Positions 52,806 to 61,782 of a DNA stretch of 64,000 nucleotides are shown here, piece after piece (position 1 is the stretch's first letter; each line of letters begins with the position of its first letter). The DNA comes from Tateyamaria sp. Alg231-49 (GTDB lineage: Bacteria; Pseudomonadota; Alphaproteobacteria; Rhodobacterales; Rhodobacteraceae): assembly GCF_900143535.1 (NCBI RefSeq), contig NZ_FRFA01000005.1, positions 186,001-250,000 on the forward strand. The letters run 5' to 3'. The position numbers were made by a program, and so were the translations under genes. The notes under the pieces were generated by a model that worked only from the letters and a program-made list of their open reading frames with translations, was not told the DNA's origin and ran no database searches.

Positions 52806-54038
52806 ATGGGAATACTTGATCGAGTGAAGGGCGTTTCGCGCCGTGATTTCTTTAGGATTGCAGGCACTTACGGCATGAGCTCAACGCTCTTGGCGGCGGG
52901 TACATTTGGTGGGGCAATGACTGCCGCCAACCTCGCGAAGGCTGCAGAATCTACCTACGACAAGCGTTTTGCCAAGGAAGCAAAGTTCACGCTGAAGTTT
53001 GGTGCTGCTGGTTTTAACCCGCAAAACCTGCTGATCGAGCGTGCTGGCGCACTCGAATTTGCACGCGACCTCGAAAGCCGCACAGACGGCGAGATTCGCG
53101 TTGAATTCATCGGCAACAACCAGATTTGCGGTCAGGTCTCCTGTGTTGAGAAAGCACAGCAAGGCATCGTCGACATCTATGCGGCTTCAACGCAGAACTC
53201 TGCGGGTGGTGCGCCATATCTGAACGTTCTGGACTATGCGTATATGTTCCGTAACCGTGCGGACCAGTACCACTTCCTGTACTCGCCCAAATCGCAAGAG
53301 CTGCTGCGCGAGCCATATGAGCGTCGTCACGGCCTGAAATTCCTGTTCAGCCACGCTGAACTGCGCGGGATCCAGTTGGGTCTTGCATGGGAAGACAAGC
53401 CAACCGTGACGTCTGTTGAGCAACTGTTCGGCACCAAAAACCGTGTAACGGGCACACAGCTGGGTCGCATCGCGATGACAGCCCTGAACCTGAACCCGGT
53501 TCCGGTTGCTTGGGAAGAAACGCTCGACGGTCTGAAGCAAGGTCTGATTGATGGCGCGGAAACATGGGCCTCGGCCGTGGCTTACGCCAACATGTCTCCG
53601 GTTGTATCTCAGTCGGTTCACCTGAACTTCTTCTGCGGCACAGAGCACACGGCGATGAACGCCGGCGTGTTCGACAGCCTTGGCGGTGAGTTGCAGGATG
53701 CAGTGATGGAATCCTCGTACTGGGCGCAAACCCACGTACAGGCGGCCAACGAAGCTGCGCTGGTCAAGACGGTCGGTCAGTCCGATCCACAACTGCCAGG
53801 AACAATCTTTGCGCAAAACAACGTGCGCAACGCATTCCTGTCGGATGCAGAGATCAGGAAAGCCGAAGAGATGTGTTCGCCAGAGTTCCAGCCGCAACTG
53901 TGGGAGCAGTGGCGCGAGCGGATCAACGGCTGGCAAGGTGGCGCAGACACCTACCAGGAAATCTACGACGAGGTCCGCACGATCCCAGGCGACACACTGC
54001 CCGAGAACGTCGAACCCCGCCGCTGGTGGAAAGCGTAA
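52806..54038 (+). CDS. dctP: TRAP transporter substrate-binding protein, DctP family, Tat-exported
   Basis: The 410-residue precursor is longer than classic DctP (about 330). It has a Tat signal: SRRDFFRIAG at 11-20 and a hydrophobic run (STLLAAGTFGGAMTAANLAK). Mature sequence has DctP features: EFARDLESRTDGEIRVEFIG, VEKAQQGIVDIYAASTQNS, and KQGLIDGAETWASAVAY. Export through Tat may mean folding or cofactor binding before export. GGGAGGA precedes the ATG. A terminator follows, then the dctQ and dctM genes. The substrate is unknown; the neighbouring alcohol oxidoreductases suggest a hydroxylated compound. Confidence 0.88.
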   Translation: MGILDRVKGVSRRDFFRIAGTYGMSSTLLAAGTFGGAMTAANLAKAAESTYDKRFAKEAKFTLKFGAAGFNPQNLLIERAGALEFARDLESRTDGEIRVEFIGNNQICGQVSCVEKAQQGIVDIYAASTQNSAGGAPYLNVLDYAYMFRNRADQYHFLYSPKSQELLREPYERRHGLKFLFSHAELRGIQLGLAWEDKPTVTSVEQLFGTKNRVTGTQLGRIAMTALNLNPVPVAWEETLDGLKQGLIDGAETWASAVAYANMSPVVSQSVHLNFFCGTEHTAMNAGVFDSLGGELQDAVMESSYWAQTHVQAANEAALVKTVGQSDPQLPGTIFAQNNVRNAFLSDAEIRKAEEMCSPEFQPQLWEQWRERINGWQGGADTYQEIYDEVRTIPGDTLPENVEPRRWWKA

Positions 54039-54057
54039 TCTCGACTTAACATCAACA

Positions 54058-54088
54058 AAGCCGGCTCCATCCCGGGGCCGGCTTTTTT
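54058..54088 (+). terminator. Intrinsic terminator between dctP and dctQ of the second TRAP operon
   Basis: AAGCCGGCTCC pairs with GGGGCCGGCTT (54058-54068 with 54074-54084, one G-U pair, five-base loop), followed by a run of T to 54088. It should favour excess binding protein over permeases. Confidence 0.88.
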
Positions 54089-54148
54089 GTCCAAGAGCGC
54101 AGCAAATGCGCCAATGTGGCTACTTCGGAACGTAGGGAGGATCCCCGG

Positions 54149-54994
54149 ATGTCAATCTGGTCGGATATGTCCACCATCGTCGGTTCGACGTTGAGTGGCG
54201 ATATTAATTTCAATGTCGTGAAAGCTTATCGGTCAGATGCCGCGTGGCTTGTGTTTGGGCCCCTCACTTTGATTGGCGCCATTGTCTTTTACTACCGCGA
54301 AAAGTGGGCGATTGGTTTGGAGGAGCGGTTTGGCCGATCCTTGACCAGTATCACGCACCCGATCATCGCTGCCATCATCACGCTTGGCATGGCCGCCGCG
54401 TTTCTGGATCCGGTTGCAGAAGGTCTCAAGACCATAACAGGCGGATACCATCGGGTACTCATCGTCTTCATTCCAATTTTGCTGATGCTTCTTGAGCGCT
54501 CTCCAGAGCGCACGATAGTTATTTATAGCTATATTATTATGGCTGTGATTATCTTTATCGGTGTGATCCAGCGATTTGTATTTTCGGTCCAAGTGCCGTG
54601 GTCCACGACGATCCCACCGCTCTTCTTCATGGTGATGGCTTGGTACGGGTGTGCATTCAACATTCGCTTGCGCACACACCTGAGCTTTTCCGAATTCAGA
54701 ACCAAGTTGAGCCGCAAGGGCCAGCTGTTCTGGCTGACCTTTGACAACTGTCTATGGCTGATCTTTTGCGTGATTGTCGTGACGACGACGGCCCGTGTGA
54801 CCGTCAACACTTACGATAACTTCGCGCTGGTTCTGGGCACGGATGACATCATGCGCTGGTGGTTCATCGTCACGATGCCACTGTGCTTTATCCTTTTGGC
54901 GACACGGGCCATCGAAAATATTGTCGAGGATTTCAAGAAATACGAAAGCGGCGGTCCAATGATCGAGCAAGCTGTCATTGGGGGGGAAACGTAA
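54149..54994 (+). CDS. dctQ: TRAP transporter small permease (DctQ), long form
   Basis: The start at 54149 (MSIWSDMSTIVGSTLSGDIN) has GGGAGG at eight bases. At 281 residues the protein is about 100 residues longer than a typical DctQ and has about six hydrophobic segments (about 32-50, 72-90, 105-122, 128-148, 158-175, 205-225 and one near 245-265). The identity comes from its position directly before dctM (no gap) and its membrane layout. The extra segments may reflect a distinct TRAP subfamily that handles larger ligands. Confidence 0.78.
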   Translation: MSIWSDMSTIVGSTLSGDINFNVVKAYRSDAAWLVFGPLTLIGAIVFYYREKWAIGLEERFGRSLTSITHPIIAAIITLGMAAAFLDPVAEGLKTITGGYHRVLIVFIPILLMLLERSPERTIVIYSYIIMAVIIFIGVIQRFVFSVQVPWSTTIPPLFFMVMAWYGCAFNIRLRTHLSFSEFRTKLSRKGQLFWLTFDNCLWLIFCVIVVTTTARVTVNTYDNFALVLGTDDIMRWWFIVTMPLCFILLATRAIENIVEDFKKYESGGPMIEQAVIGGET

Positions 54995-56353
54995 ATGTCG
55001 GACGGAACCTGGATCACGATTGTCTCGCTTGCCGCGACCTTCCTCTTCATGATGGGCACGCCTGTGCTCCTCGTCATCTTCTACTGGGTCGTCGGGGCAA
55101 GCCCCGTTGCCGACCTTGGTCTGGACAACACGGGCTCGGAACTACTCAACGTGTTCAAAGATGGTTTTGCCTTGATGGCGATGCCGCTCTTTATTCTCAC
55201 GGGGGACCTGATCAACAAGTCAGGGATCGCCAAACGACTATCGGATTTTGCCTATGCCTGTTTAGGGTGGCTTAGGGGCGGGCTTGCGATGGCCTCTCTT
55301 GGGGCGTGCGGCCTGTTTGCCGCCATCTCGGGCTCAAACTCGGCCACAACGGCAACCATCGGCTCGATGCTGCATCCTGAAATGGTCAAGGGCGGTTATG
55401 ATGAACGCTTTTCTGCGGCAACTGCTGCGGCTGGCGGATGTGTAGGGATCATTATCCCACCGTCGATCATCTTCATCGTCTACGGCTTCTTGATGAACCT
55501 GCCGATTTCAGACCTGTTTATCGCAGGCATCATTCCCGGCACCTTGATGGTTCTGGCAATGATGGTGGCGTGTTTCATCGTCTGCACGATCAACGGCTGG
55601 GGCTTTCTGATCAAACTGTCATTCCGTCGCGTTGTTCTGACGGGCATCGGCGCATGGCTTGGATTCTTCGCCATCGGTCTGGTTCTGTGGGGCATCTACA
55701 CTGGTAAATTCTCCCCGACTGAAGCGGCTGGTGTGACGGTGGGCTTCTGTATCATCGTGGGGATGATCAGTTTCTATGCCAACAAAATGATGGGCGATAC
55801 GACGGATACACCGATCGACGAGAAGACCTTTGCGTCTCAGCTTGTGGTCGAAGGCTTCACCCTTAAGGAAATCCCGTCGATCGTTGTGCGTTCGGCGCAG
55901 ATCTCGGGCATACTTGCACCGCTGATCGCCGTGTCAGTCGTGATGCAGCAAATCCTTTCAGCCCTTGGGGCACAGGAAGCGATTGGCCAATTCGTGACAT
56001 CCATGGGCGGATACTATCCGGTTCTGTTCACGGCTATGGCCATGGTCTTTGTGGCCGGTATGATCCTCGAATCCCTTCCGGTGACGATCATTCTGGCGCC
56101 TATTCTTGCGCCAATTGCCCAATCCGTCGGCGTCGATCCAATCCACTTCTCGGTAATCTTCCTGGTTGGTGCGTCCATCGGCTTTATCACGCCACCATAC
56201 GGTTTGAACCTTTATGTGGCATCTGGTGTGACAGGTGTGCCGTATTTTAGATTGCTGCGTTATTCGACCATGTACTTGGTTGCACTTATCAGCGTTTGGA
56301 TATTGGTTGCACTGACACCCGAGCTTGCCTTGTTCCTGCTGCCAGACAGATGA
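54995..56353 (+). CDS. dctM: TRAP transporter large permease DctM
   Basis: The ATG directly follows the dctQ stop. The 452-residue, about 12-helix protein has DctM motifs: FAAISGSNSATTATIGSMLH, GCVGIIIPPSIIFIVYGFLM and IGFITPPYGLNLYVASGVTG. It transports the solute with sodium. An IclR gene follows 10 bases after its stop and is probably part of the same transcript. Confidence 0.93.
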   Translation: MSDGTWITIVSLAATFLFMMGTPVLLVIFYWVVGASPVADLGLDNTGSELLNVFKDGFALMAMPLFILTGDLINKSGIAKRLSDFAYACLGWLRGGLAMASLGACGLFAAISGSNSATTATIGSMLHPEMVKGGYDERFSAATAAAGGCVGIIIPPSIIFIVYGFLMNLPISDLFIAGIIPGTLMVLAMMVACFIVCTINGWGFLIKLSFRRVVLTGIGAWLGFFAIGLVLWGIYTGKFSPTEAAGVTVGFCIIVGMISFYANKMMGDTTDTPIDEKTFASQLVVEGFTLKEIPSIVVRSAQISGILAPLIAVSVVMQQILSALGAQEAIGQFVTSMGGYYPVLFTAMAMVFVAGMILESLPVTIILAPILAPIAQSVGVDPIHFSVIFLVGASIGFITPPYGLNLYVASGVTGVPYFRLLRYSTMYLVALISVWILVALTPELALFLLPDR

Positions 56354-56363
56354 TGTGGAGACT

Positions 56364-57143
56364 ATGCCCAACGACACGCAGAATAGCGAAAAGGCGCAGA
56401 TCGCACCAAACCTGCGTCTTCTCGCAATCATCGAAGAGGTTGCCCGGGCAGGCGTACCCGTAACGCCCGGGGCCCTTTCGGATGCGGTAGGCATTCCTGT
56501 CCCAACAATCCACCGGCTTTTGTCGACAGCCGAGGATGAGGGCCTGCTGCAACGCGACGTTGACGGGCGGTCTTATGGACCCGGCAGACGGATGCGGCGC
56601 ATGTCGGGCAACATCCTGTCCTCGCAACGCATTCGCACAGAGCGTCTTCTCGTGATGAAGGCACTTGCTGAAAAAGTCGGCGAGACCTGCAATCTTGCCG
56701 CCCCTGCCCGCTACGGCATGGTGTATCTGGACCGCGTCGAAACGCACTGGCCTTTGCGCATTCAGCTGGCCGTCGGCGCACAGGTCCCGTTCCACTGCAC
56801 CGCCAGTGGCAAAATGTACCTGTCGTCTCTCAGATCGGACAAGCTGAACCGCGTCCTGAAATGGCTGGAACTTGAGCGTCGGACCGACAAAACGATCACT
56901 GACCGCGAACAATTGAAAGAAGAGCTGGCGAATACCCGTCAGCGAGATTACGCGACCGACGATCAGGAATTCATGGATGGCATGACTGCACTTGCGGTGC
57001 CAATCAAAGACGGCGAGGGGCGCCTTTTGTCGACGTTGTCGATCCATGCCCCGGAGCAAAGGCAAGAAGTAGAAAGCCTCGTCAAACAGCTTTCAGACCT
57101 TCAACGTGCGGCGCAGCGCATCGAAGAACTCTGCGTGAGCTAG
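56364..57143 (+). CDS. IclR-family transcriptional regulator
   Basis: The start at 56364 (MPNDTQNSEKAQIAPNLRLL) with TGGAGA upstream gives 259 residues, normal for IclR. The N-terminal winged helix (about 15-75; GALSDAVGIPVPTIHRLLST is the recognition part) is followed by the IclR effector domain (about 90-255; PFHCTASGKMYLSSL; QRDYATDDQEFMDGMTALAV). It follows dctM by 10 bases and precedes the sugar-catabolism set, so it may control either. Effectors of IclR proteins are usually small carboxylates or aromatics. Confidence 0.9.
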   Translation: MPNDTQNSEKAQIAPNLRLLAIIEEVARAGVPVTPGALSDAVGIPVPTIHRLLSTAEDEGLLQRDVDGRSYGPGRRMRRMSGNILSSQRIRTERLLVMKALAEKVGETCNLAAPARYGMVYLDRVETHWPLRIQLAVGAQVPFHCTASGKMYLSSLRSDKLNRVLKWLELERRTDKTITDREQLKEELANTRQRDYATDDQEFMDGMTALAVPIKDGEGRLLSTLSIHAPEQRQEVESLVKQLSDLQRAAQRIEELCVS

Positions 57144-57210
57144 GCCAATCTCTACATCGTTGGACTGCGAGTGATTGCGCCCATCCGTTAAGACCCGCTA
57201 GGGTCTGCAG

Positions 57211-58197
57211 ATGACAAACGCCCAACCTCCCCGCTTTGCCGCCCGCCTGAATGCTTTTAAAATCGGAGCAGCCGCCTATTGGCCCGGCAAGAACACGATC
57301 ACCACAGCTGATCTGCTGGCCCGTGCTGCCACTGCTGGATTGAACGCGGCTGACCTAAATTATCCGGATCATTTTGAAAAGGACAGCCCCGGCGATCTGG
57401 TGCGGGTGCTGGATGACAACGGCATGGTGCTGAACGGGATGGCGATGCGGTATTACACCGATCCCGGATACAAGCTGGGCGCTTTTACCCACCCCGACCC
57501 GTCCGTGCGCCGCGCCGCCATAGATGAGACCAAGCGGGGCTTGGATGTGCTGGCCGAGATGGGCGGCAACCTGATGACCCTGTGGATGGGCCAGGATGGT
57601 TTCGATTATTCCTTCCAGATGGATTACGCGCGCGCATGGGGGGAAACAATCGAGGCGATGATCGAGGTCGCCGATCATAACCCTGATCTGGACATAGCGC
57701 TAGAATACAAACCCAATGAACCCCGCGCCTTTGCATTGATGCCTGACGCGGCCACGACGTTGTTGGCCATAAAGGAGATTGGGCGCGACAACACCGGCGT
57801 AACCCTAGATTTTGCCCATGTGCTTTACGCTGACGAGATGCCTGCCTTTGCCGCCGCCCTTGTGGCGCGCCATTCCCGGATCTTGGGCGTGCATCTGAAC
57901 GATGGATACGGGAAATGGGACAACGGCCTGATGGTGGGCGCGGTGCATCCCATTCAAACGGTGGAGTTGTTGGTGGAACTGGCGCGGATCAGATACGATG
58001 GCGCGCTCTATTTCGACACCTTCCCTGACCATTCCGGCCTTGATCCGGTGGAAGAGGCCCGCACCAATATCGAAGTGGTTGAGCGTTTGCGCCGCGTTGC
58101 CGCCCGGTTGGTCGACAACGCAGATTTGCAGGCGGCGATTGCCCGGCAGGATGCCCCACAGGCGATGCGGCTGGTGCAGGCAGCCATGCTGCCGTGA
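57211..58197 (+). CDS. Sugar phosphate isomerase/epimerase-like TIM-barrel protein
   Basis: The 328-residue protein belongs to the xylose-isomerase-like TIM barrel group (AP_endonuc_2 fold). Metal ligands are likely the Glu of IALEYKPNEP, the Asp of VTLDFAHVLY, the His of ILGVHLNDGYGK and a later Glu/Asp (YFDTFPDHSG). Such enzymes isomerise or epimerise sugars, or act as hydroxypyruvate-type isomerases. The gene overlaps the kinase gene that follows (GTGA), starting a sugar-degradation set. Confidence 0.85.
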   Translation: MTNAQPPRFAARLNAFKIGAAAYWPGKNTITTADLLARAATAGLNAADLNYPDHFEKDSPGDLVRVLDDNGMVLNGMAMRYYTDPGYKLGAFTHPDPSVRRAAIDETKRGLDVLAEMGGNLMTLWMGQDGFDYSFQMDYARAWGETIEAMIEVADHNPDLDIALEYKPNEPRAFALMPDAATTLLAIKEIGRDNTGVTLDFAHVLYADEMPAFAAALVARHSRILGVHLNDGYGKWDNGLMVGAVHPIQTVELLVELARIRYDGALYFDTFPDHSGLDPVEEARTNIEVVERLRRVAARLVDNADLQAAIARQDAPQAMRLVQAAMLP

Positions 58198-59039
58198 GCG
58201 TATTCATCGCCGGATCGCTGCATCTGGACGTGGTGCTGAGCGCGCCGCATTTGCCAAGAGCCGATGAGACTGTGACCGGCAGTGCGGTCGACTATGTCTT
58301 TGGCGGCAAGGGCGGCAATCAGGCTTTGGCCGCGGCGCGCATGGGGGCGGACGTGGCGTTTGCCGGTCGCGCAGGGTCAGACCGGTTTGGCGACATGATC
58401 CGCGAAGCGCTTGAAAACAGTCAGATCGACCTGTCGCAGTTGCAACGTGATGGTGGGCCAAGTGGCATGAGTGCCGCCATCGTGGACAAAAACGGCGACT
58501 ACGGCGCGGTGATCGTATCGGCGGCGAACCTCAACATTGATGCACACGCAGTTGAGGTGCCGGATCGCACCTCTGTCGTCGTTTTGCAAAATGAAGTCCC
58601 TGAAGAAGTGAATGCGGCCATCGCACGAAAAGCCCGCGCGACTGGTGCGCAGGTTTGGCTAAACGCGGCCCCTGCCCGCCCGTTGTCAGATGCAGTTTTG
58701 GACGCAGTCGATGTGCTGATCGTGAACCGGGTTGAAGCGGCGTTTTATGCCGAAACAGCTGGCTCACACCGCGTGCTGACGACTCTTGGAGCCGAGGGTG
58801 TTGTGTATCAGGGGCGCAAATGGCCCGCCTTTTCAGTGGATGTCGTTTCCACCCACGGCGCGGGTGACATGTTTGTCGGCGCGCTCGCGGCTGAGGTGGA
58901 TGCCGGGCGGGCGATTGATGAGGCCGTGCCTTTCGCCCAAGCTGCCGCAGCCTTGCATGTCTCTTTGGAATCGACCGAACGCGTCCGTATGGATCGTGCG
59001 CGGGTTGCGGCGTTTCTTGCCGCTCACTCCAGCCGGTAG
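58194..59039 (+). CDS. PfkB-family carbohydrate kinase (ribokinase-like)
   Basis: From GTG 58194, overlapping the upstream stop, the 281-residue protein shows both PfkB signatures: GGKGGNQALAAARMGADVAF near residue 38 and the C-terminal STHGAGDMFVGALAAEVDAG, where the Asp of GAGD is the catalytic base. It phosphorylates a sugar or sugar acid with ATP. It is slightly short relative to ribokinase (about 305). Its 3' end overlaps the convergent lactonase gene by 16 bases. Confidence 0.9.
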   Translation: MSVFIAGSLHLDVVLSAPHLPRADETVTGSAVDYVFGGKGGNQALAAARMGADVAFAGRAGSDRFGDMIREALENSQIDLSQLQRDGGPSGMSAAIVDKNGDYGAVIVSAANLNIDAHAVEVPDRTSVVVLQNEVPEEVNAAIARKARATGAQVWLNAAPARPLSDAVLDAVDVLIVNRVEAAFYAETAGSHRVLTTLGAEGVVYQGRKWPAFSVDVVSTHGAGDMFVGALAAEVDAGRAIDEAVPFAQAAAALHVSLESTERVRMDRARVAAFLAAHSSR

Positions 59040-59866
59040 AACCGCGTCGCCGTGCCACCAAACACGTCTGCGCGCTCCGGTTCAGACAGCGCTTCAGTCA
59101 GTTGCTGCGCAAGCCCGTGCCAGTCGGCGTACTCGCCCTTGAGCCGACACACCGGCCAATCGGACCCCCACATGACCCGCGCGGGCCCAAAAGCGCTCAG
59201 CACATGTTCGGCAAAGGGGCGCACATCGTCGGTGGTCCACCAATCGTCGGTTTCGGTGATGAGGCCGGAAAATTTACAGACCCCGGATGTGTTTTCAGCC
59301 AGCGCAGACATCCCGTCCGCCCATTGCGAAAACGCATCCTTGCCCGCTTGGGCATCACGTATTTGCGGCTTCATGCAATGATCATAGACCACACGCATGT
59401 CCGGATAGCGCTGCATCAGGGTCAGGAAATTGGGCAGGTGCTGGGGAAAGCCCAAGGCGTCAAACGTCAGGTCCAGATCGACAAGCGCACCATACGCCCA
59501 TTGCACATCATCGCGCAGCATCCAGTTCACGTCTGGAATATCCTGGATCATGGGCCGCACACCCAAAAACTTGGGATGCGCAGCAAGGCGTTTGAGGTGC
59601 CCAAGATGTGATGGATCCTCAAAATCCACCCAACCGACAACCCCCTTGATGAACGGCGTCGCGTCCGCCAGCCCCAGCATGTATTCAGTTTCCTGAACCG
59701 TTGCTGCCGCCTGCACAAGAACCGTGCCATCGATCCCGAGCGCGTCCAGCGTCGGGGCCAGATCATGCGGGCCATAGGCGCGATTGAGGGTCGCGTTATC
59801 CTGCGGCATCCAGTCATAATCGCCGCGCAAGGGTTGCCAAAAGTGCTGATGCGCGTCGATTTTCAT
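59024..59866 (-). CDS. Amidohydrolase-superfamily lactonase (fuconolactonase-like)
   Basis: The start at 59866 (MKIDAHQHFWQPLRGDYDWM) gives 280 residues. His6 and His8 (DAHQHFW) are the first metal-site residues, and RVMWGSDWPVCRL holds the conserved Asp, as in L-fuconolactonase and 2-pyrone-4,6-dicarboxylate lactonase. It opens a sugar lactone to the aldonic acid, the step after an aldose dehydrogenase. The ATG overlaps the aldo/keto reductase stop by four bases, so the two enzymes are coupled. Confidence 0.88.
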   Translation of the reverse strand: MKIDAHQHFWQPLRGDYDWMPQDNATLNRAYGPHDLAPTLDALGIDGTVLVQAAATVQETEYMLGLADATPFIKGVVGWVDFEDPSHLGHLKRLAAHPKFLGVRPMIQDIPDVNWMLRDDVQWAYGALVDLDLTFDALGFPQHLPNFLTLMQRYPDMRVVYDHCMKPQIRDAQAGKDAFSQWADGMSALAENTSGVCKFSGLITETDDWWTTDDVRPFAEHVLSAFGPARVMWGSDWPVCRLKGEYADWHGLAQQLTEALSEPERADVFGGTATRFYRLE

Positions 59867-60891
59867 GTGGGTGCGTCTTCGCGAAGCAGCCCCTTGGCCT
59901 TGAGGTCTGCCCAAAGGGCTGGCGGAATGTCCGCATGCGCCGCTGCGAGGTTTCCGGCCATTTCAGAGGTGCCCTGCCCGCCCGGAATGACCGCGACATG
60001 GGCCGGATGCAGCAGCGGGAATTGGAAGGCCGCGTCGACCAAGCGCACGTTATGATCCGCGCACACGGCCTCAATCGCGCTGACCCGGTCCAGCACGCCT
60101 TGTGGCGCCAGTTCATAGTTGTAATAGGCCCCTTGTCGCGCGCCCGTGGCGAGGATGCCCGAATTGTAGGGCCCGCCTGTCACGATCCCGATCCCGCGTG
60201 CCTCGCAGAGGGGCAAAAAGCTGTCCAGCGCCGTCTGTTCCAGCAGCGTGTAGCGCCCCGCCAGCAGGAACAGGTCGAAGTCACCGCGTTCGGCCAGGGT
60301 CTGGCAGACCTCCCATTCATTGATGCCGCCGCCGATGGCCTTGATCAGCCCCTGATCGCGCAAGGACACCATCGCGTCATAGCCACGTCCACCAAAGAAT
60401 TCCTCGATCCGCATGTCCGAGATTTCCTTGGAGCCGTGCGAAAAGATGCACAGATCGTGGACATAAAGGATGTCGATCCGATCCACTCCAAGGCGAGAAA
60501 ACGAATGCTCGAAAGATCGCATGACGCCGTCATAGGTGTAATCGTATTGCTCGCGCCGCTGGGGTACTTCGAACCATTTGCCCACGCCGCTGCGATGTTC
60601 GGGCGCACAGGCCTGAATAAGCCGCCCGACCTTGCTGGAGAGCACATAATCATCACGAGGCTTGTCCCGCAGGAATGGATTGAGCCGGGTTTCAGACAGG
60701 CCCAAGCCGTAAAGAGGTGCTGTATCATAATACCGCACGCCCCCGTCCCAAGCAGCATCCAGCGTCGCGCGCGCTTCGGTATCCGAGATCGCCTTGTACA
60801 GGTTGCCCAAGGGTGCTGTCCCGAACCCAAGTTCGGTGAACGTCAGCCCGCCGTTGCCAAGCCTGTCGTAGTGCCGCGTTTTCAGTGCCAT
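59863..60891 (-). CDS. Aldo/keto reductase family (D-threo-aldose/L-fucose 1-dehydrogenase-like)
   Basis: The start at 60891 (MALKTRHYDRLGNGGLTFTE) has GGGAGG at eight bases and yields 342 residues. The catalytic set is readable: Asp and Tyr in YYDTAPLYGLG, Lys in VLSSKVGRL and His in ILYVHDLC. The sequence resembles the L-fucose/D-threo-aldose 1-dehydrogenases that oxidise a free sugar to its lactone with NAD(P). The lactonase gene follows in the same operon. It diverges from the BtpA gene, with a 90-base shared promoter region. Confidence 0.88.
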   Translation of the reverse strand: MALKTRHYDRLGNGGLTFTELGFGTAPLGNLYKAISDTEARATLDAAWDGGVRYYDTAPLYGLGLSETRLNPFLRDKPRDDYVLSSKVGRLIQACAPEHRSGVGKWFEVPQRREQYDYTYDGVMRSFEHSFSRLGVDRIDILYVHDLCIFSHGSKEISDMRIEEFFGGRGYDAMVSLRDQGLIKAIGGGINEWEVCQTLAERGDFDLFLLAGRYTLLEQTALDSFLPLCEARGIGIVTGGPYNSGILATGARQGAYYNYELAPQGVLDRVSAIEAVCADHNVRLVDAAFQFPLLHPAHVAVIPGGQGTSEMAGNLAAAHADIPPALWADLKAKGLLREDAPT

Positions 60892-60981
60892 GCCAGTATC
60901 CTCCCGTTCGCTGAACTCTAACCCACATTTCCTTTGCGTGAACAGAGAGCGGGCCATAAAGTTGCGTTTGGGGGGACGTCT

Positions 60982-61782
60982 ATGACAGCGAATTTTGAAC
61001 AGGTGTTCGGGCGCACAAAGCCTGTCATCGGGATGGTGCATCTGGGCGCTTTGCCCGGCACACCACTACATGACCCGACCTTTGATCTGGTAAAGGGCGC
61101 GCGTGCCGATTTGTTGGCCTTGCAGGATGCCGGGTTCGACGCGGTGATGTTTGGCAATGAAAACGACCGCCCTTATGAATTGTCGGTCGACACCGCGTCG
61201 ACCGCTGCGATGGCGGCGATAATTGGCCAGCTAAAGTCCGACATCACGGTTCCATTTGGCGTGAACGTCTTGTGGGATCCGATGGCGAGCGTGGCTTTGG
61301 GTGCGGCAACAGGCGCACAGTTTATTCGCGAGATTTTCACCGGCACCTATGCGTCAGACATGGGTGTTTGGAGCCCGGATGCGGGCAAGGCGATGCGCTA
61401 TCGCGACCGCTTGGGTCGCTCGGACATGGCAATGTTGTTCAATGTCTCGGCCGAATTTGCCCATTCACTGGATCAACGCCCCTTGGCAGATCGCGCGCGC
61501 AGTGCTGTGTTTTCCTCCATCCCGGATGCGGTGCTGGTGTCGGGCCAAATTACCGGCGAGGCCGCGGCACTCAGCGATCTTGAGGCGGTGAAGGCGGTGT
61601 TGCCGGACATTGCAGTCATGGCCAACACCGGGGTCAAGCACGACACGGTGCAGGATGTACTGCGGATTGCGGATGGCTGCATCGTCGGTTCGTCTTTGAA
61701 GATTGACGGCGATACGTGGAAGGCCATCGATCCCGATCGCGCGCGCGACTTCATGGACCGGGTGCGGGCGGTGCGCGGATGA
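60982..61782 (+). CDS. BtpA/SgcQ-family TIM-barrel protein
   Basis: The start at 60982 (MTANFEQVFGRTKPVIGMVH) with GGGGGGA upstream gives 266 residues. The family pattern is clear: GMVHLGALPGTPLHD, DAVMFGNENDRPY, PFGVNVLWDPMAS and the phosphate-binding-like end ADGCIVGSSLKIDG. BtpA was described for photosystem I stability in a cyanobacterium, and SgcQ is an uncharacterised member in an E. coli sugar operon. No reaction is known for the family. It overlaps the M42 peptidase gene by four bases. Confidence 0.85.
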   Translation: MTANFEQVFGRTKPVIGMVHLGALPGTPLHDPTFDLVKGARADLLALQDAGFDAVMFGNENDRPYELSVDTASTAAMAAIIGQLKSDITVPFGVNVLWDPMASVALGAATGAQFIREIFTGTYASDMGVWSPDAGKAMRYRDRLGRSDMAMLFNVSAEFAHSLDQRPLADRARSAVFSSIPDAVLVSGQITGEAAALSDLEAVKAVLPDIAVMANTGVKHDTVQDVLRIADGCIVGSSLKIDGDTWKAIDPDRARDFMDRVRAVRG

